Shown here: in pieces, positions 1 through 10,029 of the stretch
Numbering within the stretch: the first letter of the stretch is position 1
Layout of the letters: every line of letters begins with the position of its first letter
DNA from: Pogona vitticeps
Lineage: Eukaryota; Chordata; Lepidosauria; Squamata; Agamidae
Assembly: GCF_051106095.1 (NCBI RefSeq)
Contig: NC_135786.1
Location: 208,873,001 to 208,937,000 of the forward strand
Reading direction: 5' to 3'
DNA length: 64,000 nt
The notes under the pieces: model-generated
Told to the model about the DNA's origin: nothing
Seen by the model: the letters and a program-made list of their open reading frames with translations, nothing else
The model's database searches: none
Made by a program: the position numbers and the translations under genes

Positions 1-16
1 TGCAGACTACTACGCT
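1..16 (+). CDS. ATP6V0D2: ATP6V0D2, 3' end of an internal coding exon (partial)
   Basis: Only the last 16 bases of this exon fall in the window. In the frame set by the next exon they read A-D-Y-Y-A, followed directly by a splice donor, gtatgt, at 17-22. Joined to the next exon the peptide is [15 protein letters not shown], which matches the ADYY/ADHY...YK..FE stretch that I remember from V-ATPase subunit d proteins. The junction is phase 0. The exon is far too short to be found by an ORF scan; the call rests on the reading frame, the donor and the fit to exon 2186-2263. Confidence 0.85.
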
Positions 17-2185
17 GTATGTAAATACTTGGTAGTTCCTAACAAAAGCTTACTGTGTCTACCACATTCCATAGTGTGCATTGCCAAAGAAAGAACATTA
101 GGTATTTGTTCAGCCGGGTTTTAAACAAAATGACGCAAACAGAGTGCTGATTTTCAGTGTGTCTGACCAAGAGAAGGATGTGGGGCAATAGCCAAGGGAG
201 AAACCGATCTGTCTGTTCTAATTTTGTATAGCTCTTAACTGGTCGAGACACAAAAAGCTAACTGTCCCAATAGCTCTGAGCTTGGAAAGGGCACTTCTTA
301 GATTACAGCTCACAGAATCCTCTACTAGTGTGGGTAGCTGGGAATCTGGGGAGTTGCAATCTGAAAAAGTAGGTTCTCCAAGCTGGTCAATAAACAACTC
401 ACCATTTGCTATAGGGCCGGTGAGCAAGCTCAGGCAATTGTTGGAACACAACCCCTTTCAGCCAGAGTTTCTATCCCAGATGTGACCCATGGTACTTCTC
501 CATTTGGCCCACATACCCAGGCAAGGAGTAGAGCACTGGCGCCACAACTTCTAAGCCTTCTTCTTGCATAAGGCTCTGTGACAATAGTAAACCTTCACTA
601 AGCCATGACAGTAGTGCAGAATCTGGAAGAACTCCTCATGCATTATGTCCTATTGGTATGGCAGGGCAGGATATGCTCTCTAGTGAGAATGCAGGAATCA
701 CTGAATCTGCTGGGCACAATTTGAACCTACTCAGATGCAGAAAGACAGCAAAACATGTTTACCCCCTGCCTCTGGACTGAAGTATTAGACTAGTACTTCA
801 GACTCTGGAACTTTTAATTGATTCATTTCATGCCCATTTCTACAACCAGCTGGTCCAGAAGTAGTTATACATGCCTGAACCCTTTTCTTTGTAATAAGTA
901 TCCATATGGCCCACTAGGTCTCTAGTTTGGCCCCTGAAATCTCTATGACTTGAGTGCTGCTGACTTGGCAACCCTAATCCTTGTGGTCCTGCCCTGAAGA
1001 TATAAAGGTTACAGCCCACATAGCCTTGTGCTCAGGGGAACATGAACACTGCCAAGAAGCATAGCCAGGCAATGAAGATTTAGCATCAGGTGAGGTGGAT
1101 TTGCATAGCTGTACCTAGGGGACCAAGGAAAAGGGCATCAATCACTCATAGTCAGCGATGGCTTAGGGTGACCACAACTGGACTGGTTAAACCTGACAAT
1201 AATTAAAACAGTATAGAATGCAGATCCAGTCACTGGGCAGTCTGGCTGATGTACCAGTCTGCATCCTGGGAGATACTACCAGAAGGGCAGTACTTGGGCC
1301 TGCCAAGTCATTAAATTAAGGTCCTTGGAAGTGGGACAGACCTGTCTGCCCCTAAGCCAAGCTGGCTGCTAAAGGTCTTACCCCTACATCCTTTATGGAG
1401 ACCTCTCACGGTAAAAGGAGGCAGAAGCCTTCACTATAGTGATTTTCCATAAAATTATTCCAGTGTCCATCCACATATAACAAAAGGACCAAAAGGGAAA
1501 TGATGCTACTGATGTCTTCTTCCTGAGAATCACTCAGTGCTCCCTGTTGGCCTAGTAGCATTAGAAGTCAAATCCAAGACCCAGATTTGTCTGGAAATGG
1601 GTGCAGTCCAACCATGAATTGCATTCTCTGTCATTCCCAGATGACGCTTGTCTTGTAAATAAGAACCCAACAAAGTGCAAGAAAGATCATAGCTACAGGA
1701 AACCCAAAACCAGCTTTCAACCAGTTAATTTCATGTGGCTGTATCTTCATGTTCCATTCCGTGCATGGATGCTTTGGGTAATCATGTATACTTCTTGCAA
1801 ATCTTGAAGATCATGTTGGGGTGATATTGCTTAGTCTAAAGCAATTTGCTAATATAGACATGCCTGAGTTCACAGGCATTCAGTGCTTGAGACAGGAGTA
1901 TTCTCCCTCCCACTATAATCTGGAGATGTCAGAAGCTACAGAACCTGAGACCTTATATAGGCAAAGCAGGTGCTCTGTCCTTGTTATGAGCTACCCCTCC
2001 ACACTCATGAAAAGAAAATTTAAAAACCATTCTGAAGAATCTTATTAGTGGAGGGGCAAGAAAGAGCATATATAGATTAGACCTGCACATGTAAAGAACC
2101 TATTTACAAAAGATTTGCTTCTACACAGAAAGAAAAAGTATATGTATGCTGCGTTAACAGCATTGATGATACTTTGTACTTTCAG
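17..2185 (+). other. ATP6V0D2 intron, no repeat family recognised
   Basis: The intron begins gtatgt and ends in a T-rich tract plus cag at 2183-2185. I see no further exon. A 75-residue open frame near 1821-2048 contains the letters ETLY, but lacks splice sites and any other similarity to subunit d, so it was not taken as coding. The DNA is otherwise unremarkable single-copy-looking sequence. Confidence 0.6.
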
Positions 2186-2263
2186 GAATACAAGGCTTGC
2201 TTTGAAGCTGTTGGCAGTGGTACAGGTGAAAAAACATTAGAAGATGCTTTTTTTGAACATGAG
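2186..2263 (+). CDS. ATP6V0D2: ATP6V0D2, penultimate coding exon
   Basis: This 78-base exon is flanked by a tttcag acceptor and a gtgaga donor and encodes exactly 26 codons. The translation starts [20 protein letters not shown] and ends AFFEHE. V-ATPase subunit d proteins carry the motif KTLED-x-F-[FY]-E-x-E here. FEAVG favours the d2 paralogue over d1, which has FEGAG. Both junctions are phase 0, so the exon joins in frame to 1-16 and 3122-3283. The subunit sits on the cytoplasmic face of the Vo ring and couples the rotor's central stalk to the c-ring during proton pumping. Confidence 0.93.
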
Positions 2264-3121
2264 GTGAGATGTTCTTTGTTTTGAAGCTCTTTCTTTGCTG
2301 CATTCATTTATTTCAACTTAGAATCAGTTGTGATGGAAAGTACTGATGGAGATGGCCATGTGTTTATTTGAATTGAAGAGCTAAAATTTTAATACTAGGA
2401 GTGTGGAAGAAATTGTCTAGGTTTATTTTTTTGTGCAAACTTACTATATTAAGAGCCTTTGTGTAGTTAATTGTGAACTGAACACGGTCATGTGTCAAAG
2501 TCCTCCATTTTGAGAATTTTGCCATATGTTTCACAACTCTTAAAAAGTGCATTAAAATATGCATATTAAGGAAATATTCATTTCTTCTTTGAATATCTTC
2601 ATTAATGTTCTTACAGTTCAAAATGTTGCAAGAAAGCCTTGGCTGCAGCTTTACTTCAGTCTAGCTCAGGGGTGGGCAATTAATTTCTATAAGGGGGGGC
2701 CACATGAAAAATCTGAACTGTGTTCGGGGGCTGAACCAACTTTACTTAAAAATAAAAGATTAGCAACTGATCAACTTTAGACAAAAGGCTATAAATGGTT
2801 TTGATGTTCAACTTGTTCAGTGAGAGAAATCCAGTCTGTCTTGGGCTTGAACAAGTGCTTGAACACTGGACTGGAGTGAAAACTGGCAGGCTGGACAGGA
2901 GCGGCTCACAGGCTGTATGTGGCCCTCGGGCTGCACTTTGCCCAGGTTTGGTTTAGCTCTTACTCAGAAAAGAGAAAGCAGTGTTTCATTTACTGATGCT
3001 ACTATGTTACTATTTGCTGTTTGTAAAGCACTTGGAAATCCTGGTGAGGGAAAGATATACTGTAATGGGTTTTTTAAAAATTCTGAATGAGATGTATTTC
3101 TTCTTGTATATTTTTCTTAAG
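2264..3121 (+). other. ATP6V0D2 last intron, carrying a hAT element
   Basis: The intron runs from gtgaga to ttcttaag. Most of its middle is taken up by a short hAT-type element at 2667-2950, annotated separately. No exon is seen inside it. Confidence 0.8.
2667..2950. mobile_element. Non-autonomous hAT element with 8-bp target duplication
   Basis: The element starts CAGGGGTGGGCAA and ends TTTGCCCAGGTTTG. These are imperfect inverted ends typical of hAT/Charlie elements, whose edges often contain GGGCCACA and its complement, both visible here. The flanks are gtctagct (2659-2666) and gtttagct (2951-2958), an 8-bp target duplication with one mismatch. It has no coding capacity. It lies within the last intron of ATP6V0D2, so it is presumably neutral. 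Confidence 0.75.
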
Positions 3122-3283
3122 GTCAAAATGAATGTCCTGGCATTCAACAACCAATTCCATTTTGGAGTCTTCTATGCCTACGTAAAACTGAAGGAACAAG
3201 AAAGCAGAAATGTCGTATGGATTGCTGAATGCATCTCCCAGAGACACAGAACAAAAATTAACAACTACATTCCCATTTTTTGA
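3122..3283 (+). CDS. ATP6V0D2: ATP6V0D2, terminal coding exon with stop
   Basis: This is the C-terminal exon of the V-type proton ATPase subunit d2, a component of the membrane Vo sector that links the rotor stalk to the c-ring. Acceptor ...ttcttaag is followed by 53 codons and TGA at 3281-3283. The product starts [20 protein letters not shown], continues KLKEQES and ends [10 protein letters not shown]. This is the highly conserved C-terminus of eukaryotic subunit d, with F-x-YVKLKEQE and W-I-AECI-x-Q-x-[12 protein letters not shown] is the d2 form as I recall it (d1 has IAQRHRAKID). The open frame continues upstream of the acceptor, but that part is intron. The exon looks intact and under constraint. 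The 3' UTR starts at 3284; its end is not certain. Confidence 0.95.
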   Translation, partial: VKMNVLAFNNQFHFGVFYAYVKLKEQESRNVVWIAECISQRHRTKINNYIPIF

Positions 3284-3554
3284 AGTAGCTACTGATCGTG
3301 CATATTAGCAATAGCATCTAGTTAATATTTTGGGTTCTTTATAAAATTCTCAATTATGTTGTAAAAAAAGATCAGCTTTATCAGCTCAACAAGACTGTCA
3401 GCATTTATTCATATGGTTGTGTCACCATGTGATCAGCTGTTAAAATGAATCAGCTACTGAATAATCAAAATGGATTCGGCAATTCCCAGTCTACTGTATG
3501 AAGTGTCCCCAGGCTTTACAGAGAACAATATTTGCAAAGCTGTGAGAGGCTATC
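3284..3554 (+). other. Probable ATP6V0D2 3' UTR start
   Basis: Non-coding sequence following the stop codon. No AATAAA occurs before the first MITE at 3563. The first exact AATAAA noticed is at 4684-4689, beyond several repeats, so the polyadenylation site is unresolved. Confidence 0.35.
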
Positions 3555-3562
3555 ATCTAGTT

Positions 3563-3699
3563 CAGTGGTCCCCAACCATGGGCCTCCAGATGTTTTTGGA
3601 CTACAACTCCCAGAAGCCTTCACCACCACCTTTGCTGGCCAGGATTTCTAGGAGTTGAAGTCCAACAACATCTGGAGGCCCAAGGTTGGGGACTAGTTG
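3563..3699. mobile_element. hAT-type MITE, first of an adjacent pair
   Basis: A near-palindromic 137-bp element: CAGTGGTCCCCAACCATGGG at the left, GGTTGGGGACTAGTTG at the right, with an internal ACTACAACTCCCAGAA / TTCTAGGAGTTGAAGT pair. This is a common squamate hAT MITE pattern. CTAGTT flanks both sides (3557-3562 and 3701-3706). A second copy of the same family is at 61371-61505. Confidence 0.8.
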
Positions 3700-3706
3700 A
3701 CTAGTT

Positions 3707-3825
3707 CTCAATCTGTAGGTCCTCAGAGGTTGCTGTCCTTGGACCTAATCACTGGCCATCTTGGCTGGGGCTTCTGGGCATCACATTCAACAGCATCTGA
3801 GATCCAAAGGTTGGGAACTGCTTTT
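3707..3825. mobile_element. Second hAT-type MITE, adjacent
   Basis: Begins CTCAATCTGTAGGTCC and ends CCAAAGGTTGGGAACTG, decayed versions of the TTCTCAACCTGTGGGTCCCC ends of another squamate hAT MITE. CTAGTT follows at 3826-3831, the same hexamer that flanks the previous element. Confidence 0.55.
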
Positions 3826-3948
3826 CTAGTTCAAGGCGTTTCTAGACCATGTCCAGATAAAGCACCATAAAAAAGGCAAAAAATCCTCCTGAAGGTACCT
3901 GCCAACTGTTAGCATCTGTGCAGTAGATGGGGTAGGCAAACATGTTAG

Positions 3949-4140
3949 TTGGTTGTTGTGAGTTTTTCAGGCTCTTTGGCTGTGTTCTTAAGGCTTTCCT
4001 TCCTAACGTTTCACCAGTCTCTGTGGCCAGCATTTTCAGAGGACAGGAGTCAGAACTCTGTCTGTGCTCTGTTGCAGTTTGTTGGATAGTTTAGTATTTA
4101 TAGCTGTGGGACCAGCTTTTGTCCTTTTCAGGACAACTAT
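3949..4140 (-). mobile_element. Penelope-like element 3' end, decayed
   Basis: The minus strand reads CTGGCCACAGAGACTGGTGA and continues into the tail of the same family found at 37.8, 43.6 and 55.1 kb. In those copies the conserved stretch translates as ETGETxGR...LxTxPKSxKNxxQP. The copy at 55.1 kb shows the coding part and supports the Penelope-like call. Confidence 0.6.
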
Positions 4141-4289
4141 CCTAGCCATAAAAGCCTTTGAGAAAACATGTTAGTCTTTTTCATTATGGTGCACTGCATT
4201 ACTGTTCCAAAACACTTAGGTAGGCAAAGTGGTCACTTGTCTTCTAAAGATCTAATATCAAACCAGGAACCGACAAATTACCCCTATTC

Positions 4290-4395
4290 CCATATATTGT
4301 TGGACTGCATCTCCAATCAGAACTAGCCAGTGTAGCCCATGGTGAGGAATGCTGGGAGTTATAGTCCAACAATCTCTGGAGGACCATCTTTTGTC
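4290..4395. mobile_element. Decayed hAT-type MITE remnant
   Basis: TGTTGGACTGCATCTCCAAT at the left pairs with GGGAGTTATAGTCCAACAAT at the right, a weak inverted repeat of about 100 bp typical of squamate hAT MITEs. Target duplications are not clear. Confidence 0.5.
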
Positions 4396-4399
4396 CATT

Positions 4400-5530
4400 C
4401 AACTCTAGATTGTAAAAACTGTTTAAATTTTTATCTATACATGTAGATCACCATACACAGTTTTTATACAGATCTCTTCTGACCTCTTTTTGTTGCTGCT
4501 GAAGTAGACATCCTCTTTGGGATCTTATTGTAAAAATTCTGATACCCGCAACATAAGCAATATATGAAGACAGCTCACATTGTGACAATAACGGCACTGT
4601 AGGGCAATTTTAAGCATCCATCCAGTCTCTGATGTTTAAAGTGGTTTTAATGATTCTCTTTCTATACAGCATCGTGTAAGTTAAATAAAAAGGGAAACAA
4701 CAAAGTGGAATCAAGTTTGTCAGGATACTTCTGTTCGCAGCTACCTTTAATTTTTGCCCTTAACTGCCAATAATTCTTCTTTCTGATTAAACTGAGGTTT
4801 TGTATAGAATACAGTGCCAAATCTGGAGATGCATTTGTAGATATGCAGGTAACAACAACTCCGCTTGAGTTTTCCCCTACTCGTAAAACTGATTTCTAAG
4901 CTTCCAAATGGGGTAGTATTGACCACCTGTCGTGGAAAGGAAGAGATTCAATGTGTGCTCCCAATAAGTAGGTGATCAGGTTATGAGAACCAATAATCAC
5001 TTGTACGTGGCCTGTACTCTCACACACCCTCTGCCAAACACAGGACATTTTCTCTTGTACAGCACTTTCTTTTGATCAAGATCCAGAAAGGGGATCTGAA
5101 TGTTGACATGCATGGCTGGATCATGGCAAATATATTTATGTGCGTCACTTACACTAAGCTGGATTTTGGAAATCTTTCCTGGTGGATTAATTTAGAATTT
5201 TGCTATGTGCCATCCCTCACTTCTGTCCATAAATTAGATAACAGGGCTGTTTTCCATAGAGTTATAATTTGCAACTGGGGAGAAGAAACACAAACAAAGA
5301 CATGCTAAGGCCCAGACTAAATTAAATGCATGTTGCATTTCACATGCACTTTTTATAAAAGTCAAATAACATGAACTATTAGTGTTTGATCATTCATGAG
5401 ATTGTAACAGGACTTCTTCTCAGTGCCAATAATAATTTCAGTGAAGATCATTTCAGAAATACAAGAATAAATAATTAAATTCTCATTCTGCCTGCTGTCT
5501 ACAACTACCCTCTATTGATGCTATGTACTA
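4400..5530. other. Intergenic, nothing recognised
   Basis: AT-rich unique-looking sequence with a possible polyadenylation hexamer at 4684-4689. No repeat family or exon was recognised. Confidence 0.5.
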
Positions 5531-5536
5531 TACTTA

Positions 5537-5572
5537 ATACTACACTTGATCTTAGCCAAAAGGCCAAGAAGC
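5537..5572 (-). pseudogene. Truncated U2 snRNA retropseudogene
   Basis: The minus strand reads GCTTCTTGGCCTTTTGGCTA followed by AGATCAAGTGTAGTAT. This matches the 5' end of vertebrate U2 snRNA (GCTTCTCGGCC...) with one difference over about 36 nt. It then diverges, and the rest of U2 is missing. The fragment is bracketed by GCTATGTAC at 5520-5528 and 5571-5579, a direct repeat that looks like a target duplication. It cannot be a functional U2 gene because the branch-point-binding region's downstream structure, the Sm site and promoter elements are absent. Confidence 0.8.
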
Positions 5573-5580
5573 TATGTACA

Positions 5581-6640
5581 TTTTTAAAAACTGCACATTA
5601 AATGCAAAGACTCTTTTAACATCATGTCTGGTTTGGCCTAAGGCATTGTGCACCATAAAAAAAGTAGGGGGAAAATCATTGAAAGGTTCAGCATTCCATT
5701 AAACTGAAGAATACTTTTCGCATGCCACATGTGGGGCTTGATTTAAATGTCAAAACTCTTATAATACCATGCTTGTTAATCATAAAGGGCAACAAGAAAT
5801 TAAAAGAACAAAAGCAGTTCTGCTACCTAGCAATTACATGTGCTTTAAAATATGTCACAGTAACAGAAGACTGAATGTTATGAGGACTATATTAATGTGA
5901 AGTTGTTTTTTAAATCCTCTCAATGCTACCTGAACTGTAGTTGTAACAGTTTTCCAGAAAATCTGTGCAAATCCTTTAGCTTTCAATCAACCTGCTATGA
6001 TTAAAAAATGACATTGCCAGAAATGGCAATACAATGAGAAGTCATTTTATAGAATTGTTTTATCTGTGTTTGAGTGTATTCTGTCCTTCTTTCTGTTCTT
6101 CATTCCCTAGCGTGTGCGGCTGTATCTACACATGAATGGTTGGTGCAAATTACAGATTATAATCTGTAGAGAATCTGAAGTCAACACAACTTGAAACACA
6201 GACAGAGACAAAGCTTTCCTGAAAGATACACAATTTTCATAACATTGAATTACATAACTTAATGGCACTCCAGTTCTGGATACTAACCTGTACAGCACTG
6301 TAATGTTGTCCAGGTCCCTCAACGAGGTGACATTCCGTTGTTCACCCTCTGTGATTCAGGCTGTCAGATATCTACCCCATGCAGTCTCTCTTTCCTTTGT
6401 TGTCCAGGGCTGTAACGTTTTGTCTCCAGATTCTGCTTCAGCTTTATCACTACTTTCTGATTCAGCTTTATCAATACGCTCACTGGATTCACTTCTCAGG
6501 ACTTTGTCCTCCATTTTCTGCCTTGCAACAGATCCTTCTAGTTTGTTAGACAGCTTCTCTTCCCAACATTTTAATCTCCATTGCTATGATTGCAGGGAGC
6601 CATCTATGATTTTCCCTCCCTCCTCTTTCCTTTCTTATCA
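5581..6640. other. Intergenic, nothing recognised
   Basis: AT-rich sequence without recognisable exons or repeat families. A 128-residue open frame at 6303-6689 is serine/leucine-rich, has no known motif, and is taken as chance. Confidence 0.5.
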
Positions 6641-6647
6641 TGAATAC

Positions 6648-6830
6648 ATAATTCTTAAGTGCCACCAAGTTGATTCTTATTTATGGTGAACCTTTCCAGG
6701 GTTTCCTAGATATAGGGTAGTTACACAGCCTGGTTCTTCACCCAGGAGGCACAGTGGATAATCGAACGTTTGACCACTGGCTTTGCCACCAGGTACCCAA
6801 CTCACTGAGCTATATATAAGCTACGGTACA
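6648..6830 (-). repeat. tRNA-derived SINE remnant
   Basis: Starts with AAGTGCCACCAAGTTGATTC, the 3' part of a squamate SINE whose consensus reads GTGCC-TCAAGTC-TTTCTGACTTATGG. It ends with a box-B-like complement, GGATAATCGAACGTTTGACC, and CCAACTCACTGAGCTATATA. Old and diverged. Confidence 0.5.
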
Positions 6831-7063
6831 TTATTTCAAGATATGATAATATTTTTATTACACACATATACACACACATATATACTGTATATATAAAAAA
6901 TATTAAAATATTTTGAAATAATCCACTCCAAAAACAGCAGCACTAGGATTCCAGTTTAAAACAAAACAATTGTCTGCCACACATGCATATGTATCAAACA
7001 TTCTTGTTACCTTGCTTAGTGAAGTAATCAGAGAGAGAGAGAGATACACAGAGAGAGATTGTT

Positions 7064-7312
7064 GTTGCTGCTGTTTCAGTTTATATACCACCCCATAGTG
7101 CTACAGCACTCTCTGGGCAGTTTATAAAACAATTATGCAAAGAACAACTTGCACTCAAATTATCTGGGTACTCTTTTTACTGATCTTAAAAAGATGGAAG
7201 GCTGAGTCAACCTTGAGCCAACTACCTGAACCCACAGGGATAGAACACAGGTCATGAGCAGAGGCTTAACTGCAGTATTGCAGTTTAACCACTGCACACG
7301 GAGGCTCTTTGC
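7064..7312 (-). repeat. SINE-like squamate repeat
   Basis: Contains TTTATATACCACCCCATAGT near its start, GGCTGAGTCAACCTTGAGCC in the middle and CAGTTTAACCACTGCACACG at the end. These are hallmarks of a tRNA-related reptile repeat in minus orientation. The exact family was not resolved. Confidence 0.4.
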
Positions 7313-7542
7313 AGTTTTTTGTTTCTGCATCATAGCACAGAAGGAGGGAAGAGAACAAAGGAATCTATTTTTAATATTTTCCACACTGTTTTGTTAAGTG
7401 AATATACAATTTTCCCCTTTAATGGCCTTCTTACCATGAGGGAACTGCTGGATAAGTCAATGTTTTAAGTCTGTGGAGTCAGAGGTTGAGCGTTCAATTC
7501 CCCACTTAGCCCCACTGACAAGGGCTGGACCATAGGTTAGTT

Positions 7543-7592
7543 CTATTATGATTATGATTATGATTATGATTATGATTATGATTATGATTATG

Positions 7593-7675
<83 letters not shown>
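7543..7675. repeat. (ATTATG)n-(ATT)n microsatellite
   Basis: A run of ATTATG units changes to pure ATT over about 130 bases. It directly abuts the R4/Dong-like 3' end on its right and probably grew from that LINE's tail. Confidence 0.95.
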
Positions 7676-7740
7676 AATACCAGGCACAATCAATCAAAAT
7701 TATTAAAATATTGACTGGTATTATATAAGAGATACATCAT
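7676..7740 (-). repeat. R4/Dong-type LINE 3' end
   Basis: AATACCAGGCACAATCAATC, then AAAATTATTAAAATATTGAC and TGGTATTATATAAG match, with few changes, the sequence at 52540-52610, which is continuous with an R4-type coding region. Minus orientation, severely 5' truncated; the neighbouring ATT run is its tail. Confidence 0.65.
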
Positions 7741-7759
7741 CATTATTAAAGGGGGGGGG

Positions 7760-8440
7760 ATGTAAGAAAATACAAATGGTTTTGGCAAACCTATCATGAG
7801 CAACAATTCATCACAAGTATTAATCTCAAGAATCACACTCTCATTGTCCTTGAAACATTCTGGATAAAACCCTGTTGTTTAACCTGGACAACGTAACCCA
7901 GATCGGCAATCAGAAGCGTCTAATTTAAAGTAATTAAAGGTTTCCTATCACACGTGTTTTAGATTCTGAGCCTCCTTAGGGTTCCCTTTTGCCCTGGAGA
8001 AGACTTTGTGAGCCTTAGATTTAAGTGCAGGGAGAGCCTTTAATAGTAAAAATCACCACTAGATCACCATCACCAGGATTTGTGACAGGCTAGGGCTAGT
8101 GCATGAAGTCAAGTAGAGCTAAACCACTCTTTGTCACTGTTGTCATCTAGGAATTTTGGGATGATGCAGAGCTGGGGAACTCAGATTACGAACCTGGTCA
8201 CAATTCCAGCTAATAAACCAGACCTTTTGAGGGAGTGCAATCTCTTCTAGAATGGATTAAATCCCAGTCCCTAAATCAGACATCCAACAGCTGATCAGCA
8301 ATACCTCCCTCCTATCAGGCTTTAATTTGTTTGTTCACCCACACCCAGCCACCTGTAGAATCCAGGAAACATTGCAGGATATTGACTGAAGGTCAGGTGA
8401 GAAACAAACATTTTAAGTAAATTAAAACTTTAAAAGTGCT
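7760..8440. other. Intergenic, nothing recognised
   Basis: No open frame, repeat edge or RNA feature was recognised. Confidence 0.4.
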
Positions 8441-8445
8441 ATGAA

Positions 8446-8645
8446 AGCCAATGTGGTGCAGTAAAGTCAATGTGGGCTCAGAACTCAAGAGATCTGCTTT
8501 TGAATCCCTGCTCGACAATGAAAACTCACAGGGAATGGCAACAGTGAAACCACTCCTTAAATATCGAATAAAACCTGAAAACGTTGTTATGGTTACTATA
8601 ACTCAGACGCAACTTGCTGGCATACAACAAAACAAATGTAGCTAT
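8446..8645 (+). repeat. tRNA-derived squamate SINE
   Basis: Begins AGCCAATGTGGTGCAGTAAA, a box-A-like start, and has a box-B-like TTTTGAATCCCTGCTCGA. It continues with AAACTCACAGGGAATGGCAA and AAACCACTCCTTAAATA, ending near CTGGCATACAACAAAAC. This is the forward form of the SINE seen reversed at 6.65 kb and again forward at 53.64 kb. Confidence 0.6.
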
Positions 8646-8760
8646 AATACATCTCAATGATGCAGAAGTTTTTGATCACGTCATATTCTCAGCCTTCTGT
8701 TCAGGTGCTGTTCACTGAGAATGGGCACCCTCAAGACACCTGTTCTCCCTACTTACAACT

Positions 8761-8800
8761 CTTTTTATTTTATTTTATTTTATTTTATTTTATTTTATTG
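8761..8800. repeat. (TTTTA)n microsatellite
   Basis: Pentanucleotide run of about seven units. Confidence 0.95.
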
Positions 8801-8924
8801 CCTTACAAAAGCAAGCACCAGAGAAAATAAGGTGGTAAAAGGGGCAATAAGTAAAATTTATAAAATATTATTGAAAGCAGAAGATATGCTCAAATACTGT
8901 ATAATTGAAATATATGGTTATCCT

Positions 8925-9015
8925 TCCTTCCTTCCTTCCTTCCTTCCTTCCTTCCTTCCTTCCTTCCTTCCTTCCTTCCTTCCTTCCTTCCTTCCTTCCT
9001 TCCTTCCTTCCTTCC
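8925..9015. repeat. (TTCC)n microsatellite
   Basis: About 22 uninterrupted TTCC units on the + strand; spurious open frames on both strands translate it as PSFL or GRKE repeats. Confidence 0.97.
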
Positions 9016-9119
9016 ATGAAAAGGGTTCTTGCATTTCTGGAAAGCCTGAAGTTCTTCTAAGGACGTAATCAGATGAGCATTTGTCCCACTTGTTTGATCT
9101 ACTGTTGGGGTGGGTTGGT

Positions 9120-9146
9120 TCTCTCTCTCTCTCTCTCTCTCTCTCT
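9120..9146. repeat. (CT)n microsatellite
   Basis: Pure dinucleotide run. Confidence 0.95.
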
Positions 9147-9758
9147 GATCACACAACGTAATCACTGGAGCAATCTGTCCCCAGAGGGGTCCTAACCACA
9201 TCTTCTTAGCCCCTGTCAGGGCTTCTACTTTTGGGGAAGGGGGAGAGTGTGGTAGAATCACTCTATTTTGGTCCATTTCCAGTGTGTGTGATCACTGGGA
9301 ACAGATCAAAACTGAGCCTTCCTGGCTGTCAAGGCTCCTTCCGGTTGACATGTCCAACATTGTGAAATGGCTAAATAAGTGAGCCACTTCAGGATATAAG
9401 CAAATTGAATGCTTTCTCTGCTTCTTGGTGGAGGGGCAGGGGAAATGAAATTTATTTTAAGACTCTAGTAGACTATCACTGAGGAACTGCATCACTTTGG
9501 AATATTTTTCCCCCTTTGGTTTATTTAAGGGGAAGAAACTGCCCATAGCTGAACCATGGATTTAGCTGCAGACAGTTTCTTGAATAGCTATTCATGCTCA
9601 AGTTATGGAGATCTAGAATACTTTGGGTTGGTGAGGATCTTTGGGGGCAGGGTTTGCACTTCTGCTTGGTGGCAATGTTTGGTGGTGTGCATCGTCATCC
9701 CACCCATATTTAGCTGTGCATAGGTCCAGGCAAACATCTCAATAGGGTCTTCCCTGTT

Positions 9759-9761
<3 letters not shown>

Positions 9762-9824
<63 letters not shown>

Positions 9825-9878
9825 TGAGTGTGTGTGTGTGTGTGAGTGAGTGAGTGAGTGAGAGAGAGAGAGAGAGAA
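9762..9878. repeat. Compound (TG)n-(GAGT)n-(GA)n microsatellite
   Basis: Long TG run interrupted by GAGTGAGT blocks and ending in GA units. Confidence 0.97.
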
Positions 9879-10029
9879 ATAAATGTGAGTGAATAAATGA
9901 TCTGCCCAGCCTTGAAGCCAGCCATACAGAGACACAACCACAGCTAGGGATATTTCTAATGTGAGGACAAAGTCTATTTTTCTGCTCCTCCGCTGAGCTG
10001 TATGGTTGTGTAATATTGGGGGAGAGGGT

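Noticed and set aside
1821-2048. Possible additional ATP6V0D2 exon containing ETLY
   Set aside because: No splice sites in a compatible phase and no further similarity; the preceding exon ends at position 16 and joins directly to 2186.
5521-5580. Functional U2 snRNA gene
   Set aside because: Only the first ~36 nt match; no Sm site, no 3' stem-loops and a target-site-like duplication, so a pseudogene.
6303-6689. 128-codon Ser/Leu-rich open frame
   Set aside because: Runs into a SINE remnant, no motif; likely chance.
7457-7697. Poly-Ile, poly-Asn and other homopolymer-like frames in microsatellites (also near 9.0, 9.8, 10.7, 12.0 and 21.4 kb)
   Set aside because: Simple-repeat translations without biological support.
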